Assembly (NCBI GenBank): GCA_964426135.1
Contig: CAYRPN010000146.1
Span: 1-14,154 of the forward strand
Reading direction: 5' to 3'
Length of the DNA: 14,154 nt
Source: CAYRPN01 sp964426135
Lineage (GTDB): Bacteria > Planctomycetota > Phycisphaerae > Phycisphaerales > Phycisphaeraceae
Below the pieces are notes generated by a model that was not told the DNA's origin, ran no database searches, and saw only the letters and a list, made by a program, of their open reading frames with translations. Shown here piece by piece: positions 13,637 to 14,154 of this stretch. Numbering within the stretch: position 1 is the first letter of the stretch; the number at the start of each line of letters is the position of its first letter. Made by a program: the position numbers and the translations under genes.

Positions 13637-14154
13637 GAACAATATCGGGGATTTTCATCAACGGCGGATTCAAAGCCTTGATTCCCTAAAGCTGTCTCAG
13701 GTGCTTAGGCGCAAGAATCCATATTTATTCAAGGCGAAGAACGCCTTGACCGCGGAGCAGATTGTTGCCGGATTGGTAGACGCTCATATTTCCTCCAACG
13801 AAGAGACAGTCTTCGGCAACTGGCTGGAGGGCCTCGCAATATTCGTCAACAACATGGTTTACGGGGGACGAAAGTCTGGTATTTCGGGAATTGATCTTGA
13901 GTTTGATTCTGATGGGTCGCGAAGTATCGTTACGATAAAGTCGGGGCCGAACTGGGGAAACAGTCGGCAAGTCGCGAAAATGATTGCTGATTTCAGGTCT
14001 GCGAAACGCACGCTTAGAACGAGCAATTCGCAACTCAGCGTTGTTGCGGTGAACGGCTGCTGCTACGGCAAGGATGATCGACCCGATAAGGGCGATTATT
14101 TCGGTCCTTCCGACTTCTCTGTGGGCAATTTTAGTGTAAATGGGTGCGCAAGGA
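13596..14154 (+). CDS. PmeII-like type II restriction endonuclease (partial, 3' end outside)
   Basis: At least 186 aa; the frame is open to the window end. The ATG at 13596 lies inside the methyltransferase gene. Recognised from the pattern HQRRIQSLDSLKLSQVLRRK, NPYLFKAKN, DAHISSNEET, then GGRKSGISGIDLEF, TIKSGPNWGNSRQ and VAVNGCCYGKDDRPDKGDY, which I recall from PmeII-family enzymes. A PD-(D/E)xK nuclease core is likely: acidic residues Glu70 or Glu78, Asp100 in GIDLEF, and Lys115 in T-I-K, where Thr takes the place of the usual Glu. It should cut unmodified foreign DNA at the site protected by the neighbouring methyltransferase. GC content is clearly below that of the upstream genes. Family call is from memory; site specificity is unknown. 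Confidence 0.8.
   Translation, partial: MTALNLNKVCSYIENNIGDFHQRRIQSLDSLKLSQVLRRKNPYLFKAKNALTAEQIVAGLVDAHISSNEETVFGNWLEGLAIFVNNMVYGGRKSGISGIDLEFDSDGSRSIVTIKSGPNWGNSRQVAKMIADFRSAKRTLRTSNSQLSVVAVNGCCYGKDDRPDKGDYFGPSDFSVGNFSVNGCAR

Noticed and set aside
1..14154. tRNA or rRNA genes
   Set aside because: No cloverleaf with a T-loop GTTCGA-type segment in the right place and no rRNA-like stretch was found on either strand by eye.

Overview
The window looks like a chromosome segment of a GC-rich planctomycete, possibly class Phycisphaerae. The main evidence is a PSCyt1/PSCyt2/PSD1 (DUF1549/DUF1553) cytochrome-type protein followed by a Tat-exported DUF1501 protein, a pairing that is a hallmark of Planctomycetota. 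Several lipoproteins and a small multi-pass membrane protein of planctomycete type agree with this. The phylum call rests on gene families only; no rRNA is present.

Layout. 1-80 is a 7-bp tandem repeat. 86-646 (minus) is a secreted protein of unknown function. 647-1597 has no gene but is dense in inverted repeats: three hairpins with a shared GACGACTT stem, four or five hairpins with a shared GCGTTGA loop, and a perfect 33-bp inverted repeat. 1598-5402 is a four-gene plus-strand lipoprotein cluster: two LpoB-like proteins, a COG3014-like protein and a YcfL (DUF1425)-like protein, closed by a strong rho-independent terminator at 5512-5543. LpoB, COG3014 and YcfL genes also cluster in proteobacteria, where LpoB activates the peptidoglycan synthase PBP1B. 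This cluster is therefore a candidate envelope or peptidoglycan-synthesis module. 5562-6104 is a histidine-rich membrane protein.

6211-12603 holds the PSCyt1/PSD1 protein (about 1370 aa) and the DUF1501 protein. Between these usual partners sits a compact nucleotidyltransferase-HEPN pair (10359-11100) of toxin-antitoxin type. From about 12604 the base composition and codon use change to a lower GC content. A beta-class DNA methyltransferase overlaps by 41 bp a PmeII-like restriction endonuclease that runs off the window end: a type II restriction-modification system, probably acquired horizontally.

The most unusual theme is repeats. Short tandem repeats of exactly 7 bp, with at least three unrelated unit sequences, occur at six places: in or beside the gaps of the lipoprotein cluster, after the secreted-protein gene, inside the coding start of one lipoprotein where they encode its signal peptide, and inside the PSCyt2 domain of the large cytochrome protein together with a large inverted repeat. 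They resemble the heptanucleotide STRR repeats of cyanobacteria in period. They appear here to be mobile enough to be inserted into, and translated as part of, genes.
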